From positions 1 through 19,839 of the forward strand of contig CAZJWJ010000098.1 in assembly GCA_964549495.1 (NCBI GenBank): a stretch of 19,839 nt of DNA, in the 5' to 3' direction. The stretch comes from JACKBJ01 sp964549495 (GTDB taxonomy: Bacteria; Chloroflexota; Anaerolineae; Epilineales; Epilineaceae). Below are positions 1 through 8,100 of this stretch, one piece after another (the stretch's first letter is position 1; each line of letters begins with the position of its first letter). The translations under genes were made by a program, and so were the position numbers. The notes under the pieces are model-generated. The model did not search any database. It saw only the letters and a list, made by a program, of their open reading frames with translations, and was not told the origin of the DNA.

Positions 1-122
1 ATGCAGTTGCCTGGCCGACCGCGACGCGGATGCTGTTAGTCTGGTCTGGCCGGTCCGTCCGCGATCGGCGCCGGTTCGTTAGAGGTCACGCCAGACCCGT
101 CCATCCGAAGTGGGGAAATCCA

Positions 123-1547
123 ATGAGCAGAGTCCGCCCGAAGACCATGGGGCAGCAGTTCGGCCGGCGCTCCTGGGCCGAGCCCTGGAAGATCAAGATG
201 GTCGAGCCGATCAGCCTCCTCGACCGCGAAGGCCGAGAGGCGGCCCTCGCCGAGGCCGGTCATAACACCTTCCTGCTGCGCTCCGCCGACGTGCACGTCG
301 ATCTCTTGACCGACAGCGGCACCAGTGCGATGAGCGATCGTCAGTGGGCCGGCATGATGCTGGGCGACGAAGCCTATGCCGGAAGCGCTAACTTCTATCA
401 CCTGGAACAAGCAGTCCGCCAGCACTACGGTTATCTTCACCTGGTCCCGACCCACCAGGGCCGCGGCGCCGAGCACCTGATCAGCCAGGCGGTCATCAAG
501 CCCGGCCAGAAGGTCCCGGGCAACATGTACTTCACCACGACCCGGCTGCACCAGGAGTTGGCGGGAGGTGGCTTCGTGGACGTCATCATCGACGAGGCTC
601 ACGATCCGACCGATCCACATCCCTTCAAGGGCAACGTCGACTTGGTCAAGCTGCGGTCGATCATCGACGCCGAGGGACCCGAGAACATCGCCTACGTCAG
701 CCTGGCCGGAACGGTCAACATGGCCGGCGGCCAGCCGGTGAGCATGGCCAACGTCCGCGCCCTTCGCGCCCTGTGCGACGAGTTCGACATCCCGCTCTAC
801 CTCGACGCCACGCGGATGGTCGAGAACGCCTTCTTCATCCAGGAGCGCGAGGAAGGTTTCGCGGACTGGAGCGTCGCGGAGATCCTGCGCGCCTTCTGCA
901 ACGAGACCGATGGCGCATGGATGAGCGGCAAGAAGGACCATCTGGTCAACATCGGCGGATGGCTGGCGGTCAACGACGACGAGTTGGCCGAACGGCTGCG
1001 CAACATGGTCGTGGTCTACGAGGGGCTGCACACCTATGGGGGCATGGCCGGGCGCGATATGGAAGCGATGGCGATCGGCATCGGCGAGTCGGTCGAGGAT
1101 GCGCACGTGCGCGCCCGCGTCGAGCAAGTGCGTTACCTCGGCGAGCTATTGGCCGACTGGGACATTCCCATCGTTCGGCCGGTCGGTGGCCATGCCATCT
1201 TCCTCGATGCAAAGGCCTTCTATCCGCACCTACCCCAGGATCGATTTCCGGCGCAGACCCTGGCTGCGGAGCTCTACCTCGACTCGGGCACGCGCTCGAT
1301 GGAGCGGGGCATCGTGTCGGCCGGGCGGGATCCGGAGACGGGCGAGCATCGCCGTCCGGCACTCGAGCTGACCCGGCTGGCCATTCCGCGCCGGGTCTAC
1401 ACGCAGGCCCACCTGGATGTGGTGGCCGAGTCGATCAAGGCCGTCTGGGATGCACGAGAAGGGGCGGTGGGACTCGAGCTGACCCACGAGCCGGAGTACC
1501 TTCGCTTCTTTCAAGCTCGCTTCGAGCCCTTTGGCCACGGGAGCTAG
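123..1547 (+). CDS. tpl: Tyrosine phenol-lyase (beta-tyrosinase)
   Basis: This is a 474-residue PLP-dependent beta-eliminating lyase, expected to cleave L-tyrosine to phenol, pyruvate and ammonia in the cytoplasm. The sequence shows the family core: LLTDSGT near residue 61, THQGRGAE near 110, the PLP-lysine motif SGKKD (K271) and IPRRVYT near 421. Four positions known to separate tyrosine phenol-lyase from tryptophanase are of the phenol-lyase type: T138 in FTTT, M393 and R395 in SMERG, and F462 in LRFF. They match T124, M379, R381 and F448 of the Citrobacter enzyme. The ATG at 123 is chosen because GGGGA lies 6 nt upstream; an in-frame ATG at 150 would give about the usual family length. The open frame extends to 30 without a ribosome site. 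It is followed after 2 nt by a paralogue, so the two are probably co-transcribed. Family is near certain, substrate is likely. Confidence 0.93.
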   Translation: MSRVRPKTMGQQFGRRSWAEPWKIKMVEPISLLDREGREAALAEAGHNTFLLRSADVHVDLLTDSGTSAMSDRQWAGMMLGDEAYAGSANFYHLEQAVRQHYGYLHLVPTHQGRGAEHLISQAVIKPGQKVPGNMYFTTTRLHQELAGGGFVDVIIDEAHDPTDPHPFKGNVDLVKLRSIIDAEGPENIAYVSLAGTVNMAGGQPVSMANVRALRALCDEFDIPLYLDATRMVENAFFIQEREEGFADWSVAEILRAFCNETDGAWMSGKKDHLVNIGGWLAVNDDELAERLRNMVVVYEGLHTYGGMAGRDMEAMAIGIGESVEDAHVRARVEQVRYLGELLADWDIPIVRPVGGHAIFLDAKAFYPHLPQDRFPAQTLAAELYLDSGTRSMERGIVSAGRDPETGEHRRPALELTRLAIPRRVYTQAHLDVVAESIKAVWDAREGAVGLELTHEPEYLRFFQARFEPFGHGS

Positions 1548-1549
1548 AC

Positions 1550-2926
1550 ATGCCAAGCCGGATCATCGAGCCCTTCAAGATCAAGAGCGTCGAGCCCATT
1601 CGCATGACCACCAGCAGCGAGCGCGAGACGATCCTGCGCGAGGCGGGCTACAACCTCTTCCTGGTGCACGCCGACGACGTGCTGATCGACCTCTTGACCG
1701 ACAGCGGAACCGGCGCGATGAGCGCCGAGCAGTGGGCGGGCATCATGCGCGGCGACGAGGCCTATGCCTGCAGCCGCAGCTGGTACCGCTTCCGCGATAC
1801 GGTCCGGGAGATCTTCGGCTTCCGGCACGTGATTCCCACCCATCAGGGCCGGGCCGCCGAGCGCATCCTCTTCTCGGTCATGTGCCAGCCGGGCCAGGTG
1901 GTGCCCAACAACACCCACTTCGACACCACCCGGGCCAACATCGAGTACCGGGGCGCCGAGGCGCTGGACCTGCCCATCGCCGAAGCCCTCGTGCCGGCGG
2001 TCGAACACCCCTTCAAGGGTAACATGGACCTCGACCGCCTGGCCGCCTTGATCGACGAGCGCGGCCCAGAAGGCATCCCGCTGGCCATGCTGACGATCAC
2101 CAACAACTCCGGCGGTGGACAGCCGGTCAGCCTCGAGAACATCCGCGCCGTCAAGGCCTTGCTCGAGCCCCACGGCATTCCGCTCTACATCGACGCTTGC
2201 CGCTTTGCCGAGAACGCCTGGTTCATCAAGCAGCGCGAGCCAGGCCAATCAGGGCGGAGCGTACGCGAGATCGTGGCCGAGATCTTCTCCTTGGCCGACG
2301 GCTGCACGATGTCGGCCAAGAAGGACGGTCTGGCCAACATCGGCGGCTTCCTGTGCACCGACGACGACCTCTTGGCCCAGCAAGAGCAGGACTTGCTGAT
2401 CCTCACCGAGGGCTTCCCGACCTATGGAGGACTGGCGGGACGGGATCTCGAGGCCATCGCCATCGGGCTCGAGGAAGTGCTTCAAGAGGACTACCTGGCC
2501 TACCGTACCGCCTCGACGCGCTACCTGGGCGAGCGCTTGATCGAGGCCGGCGTGCCCATCATTCGACCGCCGGGTGGCCACGCCGTCTACATCGACGCCA
2601 AGGCCTTCCTGCCCCAGATCCCGCCGCTGGAGTACCCCGGACAGGCTCTCTGCGCCGAGCTCTATCTGCAGGCCGGCGTGCGCGGTGTGGAGATCGGGAC
2701 GGTGATGTTCGGGAATCGCGATCCGGAGAGCGGCGCGGAGATCCCGGCGGCGATGGAGCTGGTGCGGCTGGCCATTCCGCGCCGGGTCTACACCAAGAGC
2801 CAGATCGACTACGTGGCCGAGGCCACCGCCGAGGTCTACGAACGGCGCGAGGACATCCGCGGCCTGAAGATGGTCTATCAGGCGCCCTTCCTGCGTCACT
2901 TCACCGCGCGCTTCGAGTCGCTTTGA
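1550..2926 (+). CDS. tnaA: Tryptophanase (tryptophan indole-lyase)
   Basis: This 458-residue PLP lyase is expected to split L-tryptophan into indole, pyruvate and ammonia. It shares the family core with the preceding gene: LLTDSGT near 48, THQGR near 97, PLP lysine K258 in SAKKD and IPRRVYT near 409. Its specificity positions are tryptophanase-like: D125 in HFDTT, V380 and I382 in VEIG, and H450 in LRHF. They match D133, V394, I396 and H463 of the E. coli enzyme. It lacks the short insertion before the DTT motif in the E. coli protein, and it has THQGRAAE where THQGRGAE is usual. The ATG at 1550 has GGGAG 6 nt upstream, inside the end of the previous gene, and begins 2 nt after that gene's TAG. 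I see no TnaC-like leader peptide or boxA site. The specificity call rests on those four residues. Confidence 0.9.
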   Translation: MPSRIIEPFKIKSVEPIRMTTSSERETILREAGYNLFLVHADDVLIDLLTDSGTGAMSAEQWAGIMRGDEAYACSRSWYRFRDTVREIFGFRHVIPTHQGRAAERILFSVMCQPGQVVPNNTHFDTTRANIEYRGAEALDLPIAEALVPAVEHPFKGNMDLDRLAALIDERGPEGIPLAMLTITNNSGGGQPVSLENIRAVKALLEPHGIPLYIDACRFAENAWFIKQREPGQSGRSVREIVAEIFSLADGCTMSAKKDGLANIGGFLCTDDDLLAQQEQDLLILTEGFPTYGGLAGRDLEAIAIGLEEVLQEDYLAYRTASTRYLGERLIEAGVPIIRPPGGHAVYIDAKAFLPQIPPLEYPGQALCAELYLQAGVRGVEIGTVMFGNRDPESGAEIPAAMELVRLAIPRRVYTKSQIDYVAEATAEVYERREDIRGLKMVYQAPFLRHFTARFESL

Positions 2927-2983
2927 GCCCAGGCCGCTCGGTCACGAGAGGAGAGAGAAGCACCACACTACCCGGCCAAGTCG

Positions 2984-2992
2984 TGCTAGATT
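2984..2992 (+). promoter_or_regulatory. Possible extended -10 promoter for the CBS gene
   Basis: TGCTAGATT contains an extended -10 TGn followed by TAGATT, which matches the sigma70 -10 at 4 of 6 positions. No recognisable -35 lies 16-18 nt upstream. A 6-bp hairpin (GCGGTC at 2999-3004 with GACCGC at 3008-3013) follows, so a transcript starting near 2999 would begin with a stem-loop. The call is weak. Confidence 0.3.
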
Positions 2993-3072
2993 GAATCCGC
3001 GGTCGGGGACCGCCAGCGATCGAACCCCTAGCCGGCCCGCGGAGCGGAGCCGGCCCATGTCGAGGAGTCACG

Positions 3073-3585
3073 ATGATGAAGCGCTTGACGGAGCTACGTG
3101 CGGCGGACCTGATGACCCGAGAGGTCTTCACCCTGAACGCCGGTCAATCCGTGCAGGAGGCGGCCCGACAGCTGATGGACCGGGGAATTCAGGGCGCGCC
3201 GGTGATCGACGGATCGGACGAGCTGGTCGGCGTCCTCAGCGTCACCGACCTGGCGCGATACGAGGAAGAGCGCGATCCCGACGTGGTCAGCCCGCCGGAG
3301 TACTACCGCCTCTTCGAGTCGGCGGAGGACGAGGACATCAGCTGGCAGGAGGGCTTTCACCTCGAGGGCCTCGAGGACAGCACGGTCATGATGGTGATGA
3401 CCCCCGGCACCATCGCGGTCAGCGAGAGCGACAGCCTGCAGAGCGTGGTCGAGACCATGGTCGAGCTCGGCGTGCACCGGCTGATCGTCACCGACAACCA
3501 CGGCCGAAAGCTGGTCGGCTTGATCAGCCAGAGCGACATCCTGGCGCGCGGACTGCTACCCGTGCTGCAGGACATCGAGGGTTGA
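3073..3585 (+). CDS. Stand-alone tandem CBS-domain protein
   Basis: This 170-residue soluble protein consists of two CBS domains and little else. CBS1 spans about residues 10-64 (ADLMTREVFTL to GVLSVTDLARY). CBS2 spans about 105-163 (VMMVMTPGTIAV to GLISQSDILARG). A 40-residue acidic linker joins them. Paired CBS domains form a Bateman module that usually binds adenine nucleotides or S-adenosylmethionine and regulates a partner, but no partner is evident here. AGGAG at 3063-3067 serves either of two adjacent ATG codons, 3073 (5-nt gap) or 3076 (8-nt gap). It lies 146 nt after the tryptophanase gene and probably has its own promoter. The ligand cannot be inferred from the sequence. Confidence 0.9.
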   Translation: MMKRLTELRAADLMTREVFTLNAGQSVQEAARQLMDRGIQGAPVIDGSDELVGVLSVTDLARYEEERDPDVVSPPEYYRLFESAEDEDISWQEGFHLEGLEDSTVMMVMTPGTIAVSESDSLQSVVETMVELGVHRLIVTDNHGRKLVGLISQSDILARGLLPVLQDIEG

Positions 3586-3636
3586 CCGTAGCGCTCGACG
3601 CGCCATTCCGAATCGAGTCTTGACGCAGACCCGTTC

Positions 3637-3654
3637 ACACCGATGGTGTTTCTT
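3637..3654 (+). terminator. Weak intrinsic terminator candidate after the CBS gene
   Basis: ACACC and GGTGT can form a 5-bp stem with a GAT loop, followed by TTCTT. It lies about 50 nt after the CBS stop codon. The stem is short, so confidence is low. Confidence 0.3.
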
Positions 3655-3666
3655 GACGTGAGATAC

Positions 3667-3692
3667 GGCGGATCACGAACATTCGATCCGCC
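3667..3692. promoter_or_regulatory. 8-bp perfect inverted repeat upstream of the LPKTG protein
   Basis: GGCGGATC at 3667-3674 and GATCCGCC at 3685-3692 are perfect inverted copies separated by 10 nt, about 29 nt before the start of the next gene. A TTGACG hexamer at 3653-3658 could be a -35. The -10 that would follow (GAACAT, 3 of 6 matches) would lie between the arms, which would place an operator over the promoter. A leader hairpin near the ribosome site is equally possible. Confidence 0.35.
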
Positions 3693-3721
3693 ACGCCAAT
3701 GCTCGCGAGGAGTCAGATGAC

Positions 3722-4330
3722 ATGATCGACCGCCGAGGCACGAGGAACCCAATGGCCCGCCTCACCCTATTGGCAACGGCCCTAGCCGCTGCCGCGCTGG
3801 GCCTGACTTCCGGACCCAATCCAGTTGCCAGGGCCCAGTCCGAACCCTGCGTCACCACCACGCCGCCGGGCGCGGCGGTCACCGTCGTGGCCACCGCCTC
3901 GGCGGCGGCGACCGCCTCCGCGGTAGCCACCAGCGGCACCGGAACGCCCACGCCGGCCGTGTCGACCGCCCAGGCGACGGCGTCCGCGCAGGCCACTGCC
4001 ACCAGGGCGAATCGGCCAACGTCCGACCTTCCGGTCTGCCCGTCGCCCAGCCCGACGACCGATGCCCCAGAAGTATCATCGACCCCACGGGCCTCCGAGA
4101 CCCCGCAGCACCACGACCCACCAACGCCCGAGGTCTCCGACGATCCCACGCCGCCTCGGGCCGATGCCTCCGCCACGCCAGGCGCCGAACTTCCGGAGGC
4201 CTTGCCGAAGACCGGCCTCGCCTCGACGGTGGTCGATCCACTGGAATCGAGGATGCTCTCCAAGCTGCTCCCGCTTCTACTCGCCCTGGTCATCGGCCTC
4301 GGCTTCGGTTGGCTGCGGAACAGCGCCTGA
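3722..4330 (+). CDS. Secreted Ala/Thr/Pro-rich protein with LPKTG-type C-terminal anchor
   Basis: This 202-residue protein has no recognisable enzymatic domain. It has a signal peptide (hydrophobic stretch about residues 12-29, probable cleavage after ARA near residue 38). A low-complexity Ala/Thr/Ser/Pro stalk runs over about 50-155, with only two cysteines (43 and 106). LPKTG occupies residues 161-165, a hydrophobic helix about 182-197, and the tail WLRNSA follows. LPXTG, membrane helix and basic residue is the order of a sortase signal. The 17-residue spacer before the helix is longer than usual, and the tail has only one arginine. The ATG at 3722 has AGGAG 9 nt upstream; the ATG at 3752 would start directly at the signal peptide. 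No sortase gene is visible in the window. It could instead be a plain membrane-anchored surface stalk. Confidence 0.75.
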   Translation: MIDRRGTRNPMARLTLLATALAAAALGLTSGPNPVARAQSEPCVTTTPPGAAVTVVATASAAATASAVATSGTGTPTPAVSTAQATASAQATATRANRPTSDLPVCPSPSPTTDAPEVSSTPRASETPQHHDPPTPEVSDDPTPPRADASATPGAELPEALPKTGLASTVVDPLESRMLSKLLPLLLALVIGLGFGWLRNSA

Positions 4331-4340
4331 TTCCAGGCTT

Positions 4341-4359
4341 GGGCTCGTGGCCGAGCCCT
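4341..4359 (+). terminator. Hairpin directly abutting the assembly gap
   Basis: GGGCTCG (4341-4347) and CGAGCCC (4352-4358) form a perfect 7-bp stem with a TGGC loop, 10 nt after the stop of the LPKTG-protein gene. One T follows and then the Ns begin, so any U-tract is hidden. Position and stem fit an intrinsic terminator, possibly bidirectional because the gene on the other side converges on it. Confidence 0.5.
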
Positions 4360-4369
4360 NNNNNNNNNN
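4360..4369. other. Assembly gap (10 N)
   Basis: Ten undetermined bases separate the end of the plus-strand LPKTG-protein gene from the end of the minus-strand cytochrome-dockerin gene. A run of exactly ten suggests a scaffolding placeholder, so the true distance is unknown. Open frames that read through it should be ignored. Confidence 0.97.
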
Positions 4370-4373
4370 ACGC

Positions 4374-5183
4374 TCAGTCCTCGGGCGCGCCGGCCTCGAT
4401 CCACCCGCGGATCACCTCGATCTCATCCGGGCTGACGCGTACGCCGCCCGGCGGCATGATCGGCAAGTCGTCGGCGGTGATGTGCCGATAGAGGAGACTG
4501 GAGGCCGCGTCGCCAGGCTGCACTACGGCTCCGCTCTGGCCTCCCCGCATCAGGCTATCGAAGTCGTGGAGGCTCAATCCGGCCACGCCTCCATGACATC
4601 CGATACAGTAGCGCTGCATGATCGGTGCGATCTCGATCTCGAATCGCCCGCTCGGCAGGCGCCAGACCCCGGGGCTCTGCAGGCCGTAGGCGCGGCCGAC
4701 GAGCACTAGGTCGAAGAGATCGACACAGCCGTTCTGGTTGAGGTCGGCATCGCGGTCGAAGTCCGGATCCGCCGCGCAGCGGGCATACCGACTGCCGACG
4801 CGAACTAGGTCGAAGAGGTCGACCACCTCGTCGCGGTTGATGTCGCCGCAGGGCAGCTGCTGCCGGGGGATGTGTATCCGCTGCCCCGCCTGACAGTCGA
4901 AAGCCTGCGTCTCGGCGCTCAGGAAGCCGGGCTGCCGTGCGGCAATCCGGTGCGAGCCCAACGCGATATCGGTCAGCTCGAAGAAACCTCGACCATCGGT
5001 TCGCGCCACGTCCATGCCATCGAGCTCGATGCGGCTGCCGGCATGGCCCTCGCGCCCCGCGAGCTGGACCTGTCCCGAGACGTAGCAGGCCGCGGAGGGT
5101 TGCGCCTGGATGGTCGAGCTGAGTCCGATGATGATCGCCACCAGTACGGCGAACATCGAGACGCGAAGCGCTGGCGAGATCAT
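4374..5183 (-). CDS. Exported carboxypeptidase-like / dockerin / cytochrome c chimera
   Basis: This 269-residue protein begins with a signal peptide (about 1-28, cleavage near IQA). A beta domain at about 33-108 resembles carboxypeptidase regulatory-like domains (SGQVQLAG, TDGRGFFELTDIALGSHRI). Two calcium-loop/helix units of dockerin type follow (GDINRDEVVDLFDLVRVGSRY-like at about 113-133, DADLNQNGCVDLFDLVLVG-like at about 145-163). Last comes a single-haem domain at about 180-269 with CIGCH (C193, C196, H197) and a candidate axial methionine M243 in IMPPGG. This C-terminal part resembles the cytochromes of planctomycete-type PSCyt domains. The start overlaps the stop of the upstream oxidoreductase gene as ATGA, so translation is probably coupled. 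The protein would act outside the cytoplasmic membrane. Electron transfer is inferred from the haem motif; the dockerin's partner is unknown. Confidence 0.85.
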   Translation of the reverse strand: MISPALRVSMFAVLVAIIIGLSSTIQAQPSAACYVSGQVQLAGREGHAGSRIELDGMDVARTDGRGFFELTDIALGSHRIAARQPGFLSAETQAFDCQAGQRIHIPRQQLPCGDINRDEVVDLFDLVRVGSRYARCAADPDFDRDADLNQNGCVDLFDLVLVGRAYGLQSPGVWRLPSGRFEIEIAPIMQRYCIGCHGGVAGLSLHDFDSLMRGGQSGAVVQPGDAASSLLYRHITADDLPIMPPGGVRVSPDEIEVIRGWIEAGAPED

Positions 5184-8100
5184 ACCCGCGGCATCTCGCC
5201 GTCGAGGCGGTCCAGGCTGCGCTCGATCCACAGGCGGGTCAGCTTCTCCTGCAGGCCATTCTGCCCGAGGCGCTGGTTGAGCACGTCGAAGTCGACCCAG
5301 TCCAGGGGCTGGTCCTGGTTGAAGCAGCTGAAGACCACCGATCGCGGGCCGCTCTCGGGGTCGACGTGCTGCTGGAGGCATTGGGCGCAGATCTCCTTCA
5401 TCATGCATTGCATGGGCGAGTTGATCGAGCCGATGGCCTCGTGATCCGCCTTCAGGAAGGGCGCAAGCACGCCATGGCGTGCCTCGGCCACGGCGCGCAT
5501 CATCCGATCGGAGCCGATGGCGATGATGCGATCGACCTCGGTCAGGGCGATGGGCGCCTCGCCCAGGTCGCCGCGACCGTAGGCCAGCATGGCCTGGACG
5601 ATGTTGCCGGTGAAGGCCTTGTCCTGCTCGCGCTCGGCCTGGAAGTCGCTCTCCACGTCGCAGGCCCAAACCACGATGTCGGAGGCCTGGTGTATGTCCT
5701 CGACCTTGTAACGGTCGCGGGGCGCCTTGTAGCCGGCAAAATAGAGCACCCGGCAGCCGGCCTCGCGAAGGGCCTTGCCGATGGAGAACAGCACCGCGTT
5801 GCCCAGCCCGCCGCCGACCAGCATCACCGTCTCGCCGGCCGGGATCGTCGTCGGCGCGCCGGTGGGGCCCATCATGATCACCGGCTCGCCAGGCCGGAGG
5901 GCAGCGCAGAGGTTGGAGGAGCCGCCCATCTCCAGCACGATGGTCGAGAGCAGGCCGGCCTCCTTGTCGACCCAGGCGCCGGTCAGCGCAAGACCCTCCA
6001 TGGCCAGCAGGGTATCGCCCTCGCGGGCGGCGAAGGCCTCGAAGTTCTGCAGGCGGTAGAACTGGCCGGGCTCGAAGCCCCGCGCGGCCAAGGGCGCGCG
6101 CAGCACGACCTCGACGATGGTCGGCGTCAGGCGGATCACCTCGTGCACCGTTGCCCGCAGTTCGCCGCGCAATCGCTCGGCCAGGGCGGCCGGCGCGACC
6201 GCGCTCGGCGGGCCTTGGCGCAGCAGGCGGTCGATGACCGGATAGCCCATCTTGGCGCTGGCCATGGCGGCCACCACGTTGCCGGCGAAGTCGGGGTGCA
6301 GGTCGCCGAAGAAGCTGGCCCGGGGCGGGCCCTCGGCTTCGGTGGAAAGGAGGACGTTGGCCTGGCGAGGCTTGACCCGCCATTCGGGCTCGGCCGGCCG
6401 GCCCGCCTCGTCGACGGCCTGGAAGTAGCGGCCGGCCAGGTGGACGCCCGATCGCTCGCGGGCCAGCACCGTGTTGGGTACCGTGCCGGCGGCCACCAGG
6501 ATCGAGCGCGCCTCGATCCTCACCTCTTCGCCCTCCGGCCCGCGGCAGCGCAGCCCGGCGGCGTGACCGAAGGGATCGGTCTCCACGGCGGTCGGCGAGT
6601 GGTGCTCGACGAAGCGGATGCCTTCTTCGAAAGCCTTCTCGACCTCCTCCCAGTTGTTGCGGTAGCTGGGCGACTCCTGCAAGCTGCGGCGATAGACGAT
6701 GCTGGCGCCGCCCCAGCGCTCGAGCAGCTCTCGGATCCGCGGCTCGCGAGCCTCGACCCGGGCCGCCTCGCGCTCCTCTCGGATAGCGCGGGCATGTCCC
6801 AGCCACTCCTCGGCTAGGGCGACGTCCTCCGCGTTCCAAGCCGCCCGCACGGCTGCCTCGCCACGCTCGGCCACCAGGACCTCGTAGCGCTGAAGAAACT
6901 TCTCGACCTGCAGCGGGTAGTAGGCCAGGGCCTCGGTACAGGTGTCGATGGCGGTCAGGCCGCCGCCGATGACGGCCACCGGCAGGCGCAGGTGCAGGTT
7001 GGCCACGGTATCGCGCCGCGCGGCGCCGGTCAGCTGCAGGGCCATCAGGAAGTCGGAAGCCTGGCGCACGCCGCGGACCAGCCCGTTCTCCATCGGGATG
7101 ACCGTCGGCTTGCCGGCCCCCATGCACAGCGCCACGTGATCGAAACCCATCTCCAGGGCCGAGTCCAGGTCGAGCGTGCCGCCGAAGCGCACGCCGCCGT
7201 GCATCGAGAAGTCGCCGCGGCGCTCGAGCAGCAGGCGGATGATCCGCAGGTAGTTCTTGTCCCAGCGGACCGTGATGCCGTACTCCGCCACACCGCCGAA
7301 GCCGGCGTTGACCCGCTCGTCCAGCCGCTCGCGAAGCCGGCCCAAGTCGCGGATCGGGCGGAAGGGCATGCGCTCGCCGTTGGGCGCGCGACCCGAGAGC
7401 TCGGGGGCCAGCGGCTCGATCTTCAGCCCGTCGATGGCCACCACCGCGTGTCCTTCGTTGAGCAGGTGATGGGCCAGGGTGAAGCCGGCCGGCCCCAGGC
7501 CGACCACCAGCACCGTGTAGCCGCTGGCCTCGCGCGGCAGGGGCCGGCGCAGGTTCAAGGGATTCCAGCGCGTCAGCAGGCTGTAGATCTCGAATCCCCA
7601 GGGCAGGTCCAGGACGTCCTTGAGGGTTCGCGTCTCGGCCTGGGGGATGTTGACCGGATCGCGCTGGCCGCGCTGGTAGATGCAGCTGACCATGCAGTCG
7701 TTGCAGATGCGATGCCCCGTGCCGGCGCACATGGGGTTGTCGACCGCGATCAGCGCGAGGGGCGCCAGCAGCATCCCGGCGGCCTTGCATTCCTGGAACT
7801 CGCTGATGCGCTCCTCGAGCGGGCAGCCCAGCATCTCGCGGCCCAGCTTGCTTGTCAGGACCTCGCCGGTCTTGGGCTGCTTGAGGCCCGTGGCGCAGCT
7901 GTCGTTGCCCTGGTGCTGGCAGTAGATGCAGTAGCGGGCCTCGCCCAGGGCCTCGCAGAGCCCGGCCCCCTCATCGGTCAGGCCGAAGCCCTCGCGCCGA
8001 CGTTGGTGGGCATGCGGCAGACGCAAGCGGGGCAGGCCACCCTCAACGATCGACTCCAGCGGGATCAACTGCATCGGATCGCGGCGGCCCGGCGCCTTGA

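Noticed and set aside
1..39. A 12-codon ATG-to-TAG frame as a TnaC-like leader peptide
   Set aside because: It has no tryptophan codon or TnaC pattern and may simply be the end of an upstream frame cut by the window edge.
773..1549. N-terminal extension of the tryptophanase frame into the preceding gene
   Set aside because: It translates to Arg-rich nonsense inside the first lyase gene; the ATG at 1550 has its own ribosome site and matches the family start.
3890..4010. Repetitive gcc/acc/gcg triplets as a CRISPR or tandem repeat
   Set aside because: They are codons of the Ala/Thr-rich stalk; there are no spacers and no fixed repeat unit.
3673..4404. A minus-strand frame crossing the N gap
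   Set aside because: It passes through undetermined bases and lies opposite the signal-peptide and LPKTG gene.
5184..7790. Extension of the cytochrome-dockerin frame upstream of 5183
   Set aside because: This stretch is a frame-shifted shadow of the oxidoreductase gene. The signal peptide at 5183 and the ATGA overlap define the true start.
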